Below, piece after piece: positions 31,985-33,234 of a DNA stretch of 33,234 nt (the stretch's first letter is position 1; each line of letters opens with the position of its first letter). The position numbers were made by a program, and so were the translations under genes. Source of the stretch: an uncultured Rubritalea sp. (GTDB lineage Bacteria; Verrucomicrobiota; Verrucomicrobiia; Verrucomicrobiales; Akkermansiaceae); NCBI GenBank assembly GCA_937132085.1, contig CAKZNV010000204.1, forward strand, positions 1-33,234, read 5' to 3'. The notes below the pieces were generated by a model that was not told the DNA's origin, did no database searches, and worked only from the letters and a program-made list of their open reading frames with translations.

Positions 31985-33234
31985 ATGAAAACCAACCATA
32001 TCATTCTCCTCATCATCACGTTCTGCACTGCTTTCAGTGGGAGTGTGCTGGCATCCAAGCCTGGTATTCCACCAGAAGCTGTCGCCATACTCTATAACAC
32101 TAACGTCCCCGACTCTAAGGTGCTCGCCGAGTATTATGCTGCGCAACGTAACATTCCGAAAGCTAACCTCATCGGCTTAGCTCTCTCCGAGAAACCTAAA
32201 ATTTCCCGACAAGAGTATCAGACAACGCTAGAAAAACCATTACGTGAACTATTCACTAAAAGGAACTGGTGGACTCTCCAGAAAAATGAAGAAGGTCTCA
32301 CTATCGCCAGCAGAAACTCTATCCAAGTTCTCGTCACCACCTTTGGCGTTCCATACGGCATCAATCCTCTTCCAAAACCAAAAGCAGACCCAAATAAGCC
32401 TGCTCCTAAGCCACAAAAAAACAACCCTCTGACTGGAATCAATAGCGCCTCAGTAGATAGCGAACTCAGTGTTCTTGGAATTCAAGGGATTCCAATTCAT
32501 CAACCTCTAGGTAACAAATACTTCAAGAAAGACACTTCATTCAGCCAGACTCAAAATCCCTTTCTTATGCTAGTCGGCCGCATCGATGCCAACAACCTGG
32601 CTCAATGTAAACGTATGATCGATGATGCCATCGAAGTAGAAAAAAATGGACTTTGGGGTATGTGTTACCTTGATTTAGCCCGAAAAGGTGGAGGTTATAC
32701 GATGGGTGACACTTGGATCACTGACATCGAAAAGAAAAACTGGCAACTAGGAATCCCCACTACCATTGATAAGAATAAAGACACCTATCTCACCAACTAT
32801 CCAATGAGAGATGCAGCCATTTACTTTGGCTGGTATATCACGAACAGAAATGGCCCACTGCTCAACCCTAACTTTAAATTCAAAAAAGGAGCTGTTGCTG
32901 TCCACCTTCATTCCTTTAGCGCTAGTAATCTGCGTAATCCGACAACTCGCTGGGTAGGCCCTATCATTAATGCCGGCGCAGCAGCGACTGTTGGTAACGT
33001 CTATGAACCCTACTTAGGAGGCACACACCACTTCAACATCCTCCATGACCGACTCACTCAGGGCTACACACTTATCGAATCTGCCTATATGGCTATTCCT
33101 ATCCTTTCTTGGCAGAATGTCGTCATCGGTGACCCTCTCTACCAACCATTTAAACAGCTGGAAAAGAAAAGCTCACCAGTCAAAGAAGATCGTTTCTACC
33201 TAGCTGTCAAAACGGGGTTCGATGCTTGGAACGA
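31985..33234 (+). CDS. TIGR03790-like protein, truncated by the window end
   Basis: The frame begins 6 bp after the MBL gene and stays open for 416 residues to the window end. A signal peptide (HIILLIITFCTAFSGSVLA) is followed by PPEAVAILYNTNVPDSKVLAEYYA and RNIPKANLIGL, then TTFGVPYGINPL, and later GVPYG-linked strands, with MLVGRIDANN, GAAATVGNVYEPYLGGTHHFN and VVIGDPLYQPF. This set is typical of TIGR03790, a family of secreted or surface proteins of unknown function frequent in Verrucomicrobiota and Planctomycetota, with a peptidase-like (caspase/gingipain-related) core. The function is unknown; the C-terminus lies beyond the window. Confidence 0.85.
   Translation, partial: MKTNHIILLIITFCTAFSGSVLASKPGIPPEAVAILYNTNVPDSKVLAEYYAAQRNIPKANLIGLALSEKPKISRQEYQTTLEKPLRELFTKRNWWTLQKNEEGLTIASRNSIQVLVTTFGVPYGINPLPKPKADPNKPAPKPQKNNPLTGINSASVDSELSVLGIQGIPIHQPLGNKYFKKDTSFSQTQNPFLMLVGRIDANNLAQCKRMIDDAIEVEKNGLWGMCYLDLARKGGGYTMGDTWITDIEKKNWQLGIPTTIDKNKDTYLTNYPMRDAAIYFGWYITNRNGPLLNPNFKFKKGAVAVHLHSFSASNLRNPTTRWVGPIINAGAAATVGNVYEPYLGGTHHFNILHDRLTQGYTLIESAYMAIPILSWQNVVIGDPLYQPFKQLEKKSSPVKEDRFYLAVKTGFDAWN

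Overview
The window looks like chromosome from a member of the Verrucomicrobiota. The clearest pointers are a protein ending in a verrucomicrobial-type PEP-CTERM signal (VPEPSS, hydrophobic stretch, RRR), a XylR-type regulator (sugar-binding-like domain plus AraC HTH) divergent from it, a TIGR03790-like protein at the right end, and many multi-modular or secreted proteins. This placement is an inference from gene content; no rRNA is present. Almost no gene has a Shine-Dalgarno sequence, and GTG starts occur.

Layout. 1-3.8 kb (minus strand) is an AT-rich accessory segment: a C5-cytosine DNA methyltransferase overlapping by four bases a GHKL/MORC-like ATPase that carries a C-terminal PD-(D/E)xK-like nuclease motif, then a small antitoxin-like ORF. 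It ends at the 3' side of a tRNA-Thr gene with its own terminator, as expected for a tRNA-linked island. 4.0-7.2 kb is a tight plus-strand operon rsmE-manA-ribD-VOC protein, followed by tRNA-Gln. 7.7-11.6 kb is one giant secreted protein joining a chitin/cellulose-type lytic polysaccharide monooxygenase (AA10), a GH18 chitinase, four Calx-beta modules and two CBM2-like modules. 11.7-12.6 kb holds two small membrane proteins and a repeat-rich spacer. 12.8-16.0 kb is prfA-prmC-murA (translation termination and peptidoglycan precursor synthesis), and 16.2-17.6 kb a dihydrolipoamide-dehydrogenase-like flavoprotein.

17.6-20.95 kb (minus strand) runs rhodanese-like protein, KdsD/KpsF (Kdo precursor for LPS), a secreted transglutaminase-like protein and a membrane protein. 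21.0-24.1 kb has pssA (phospholipid), a cell-wall amidase, RNase HI (minus) and trmD. 24.2-26.1 kb is the divergent PEP-CTERM/XylR pair with an inverted repeat between them. 26.1-27.6 kb encodes a YiiX-like cysteine hydrolase with a long helical N-terminus. 27.8-29.2 kb has HU, a 6S-RNA-like structured transcript (minus), a hotdog thioesterase and a KH-R3H RNA-binding protein. 29.4-33.2 kb has a glycogen synthase-like enzyme, a 52-residue lipoprotein not reported by simple ORF length cut-offs, an MBL-fold hydrolase, and a TIGR03790-like protein cut by the window end.

Most of the window is core housekeeping of a Gram-negative cell (envelope, translation, RNA modification). The parts that reward a second look are the methyltransferase/ATPase-nuclease module, the LPMO-chitinase fusion, the putative 6S RNA, the PEP-CTERM/regulator pair and the general absence of Shine-Dalgarno sequences.
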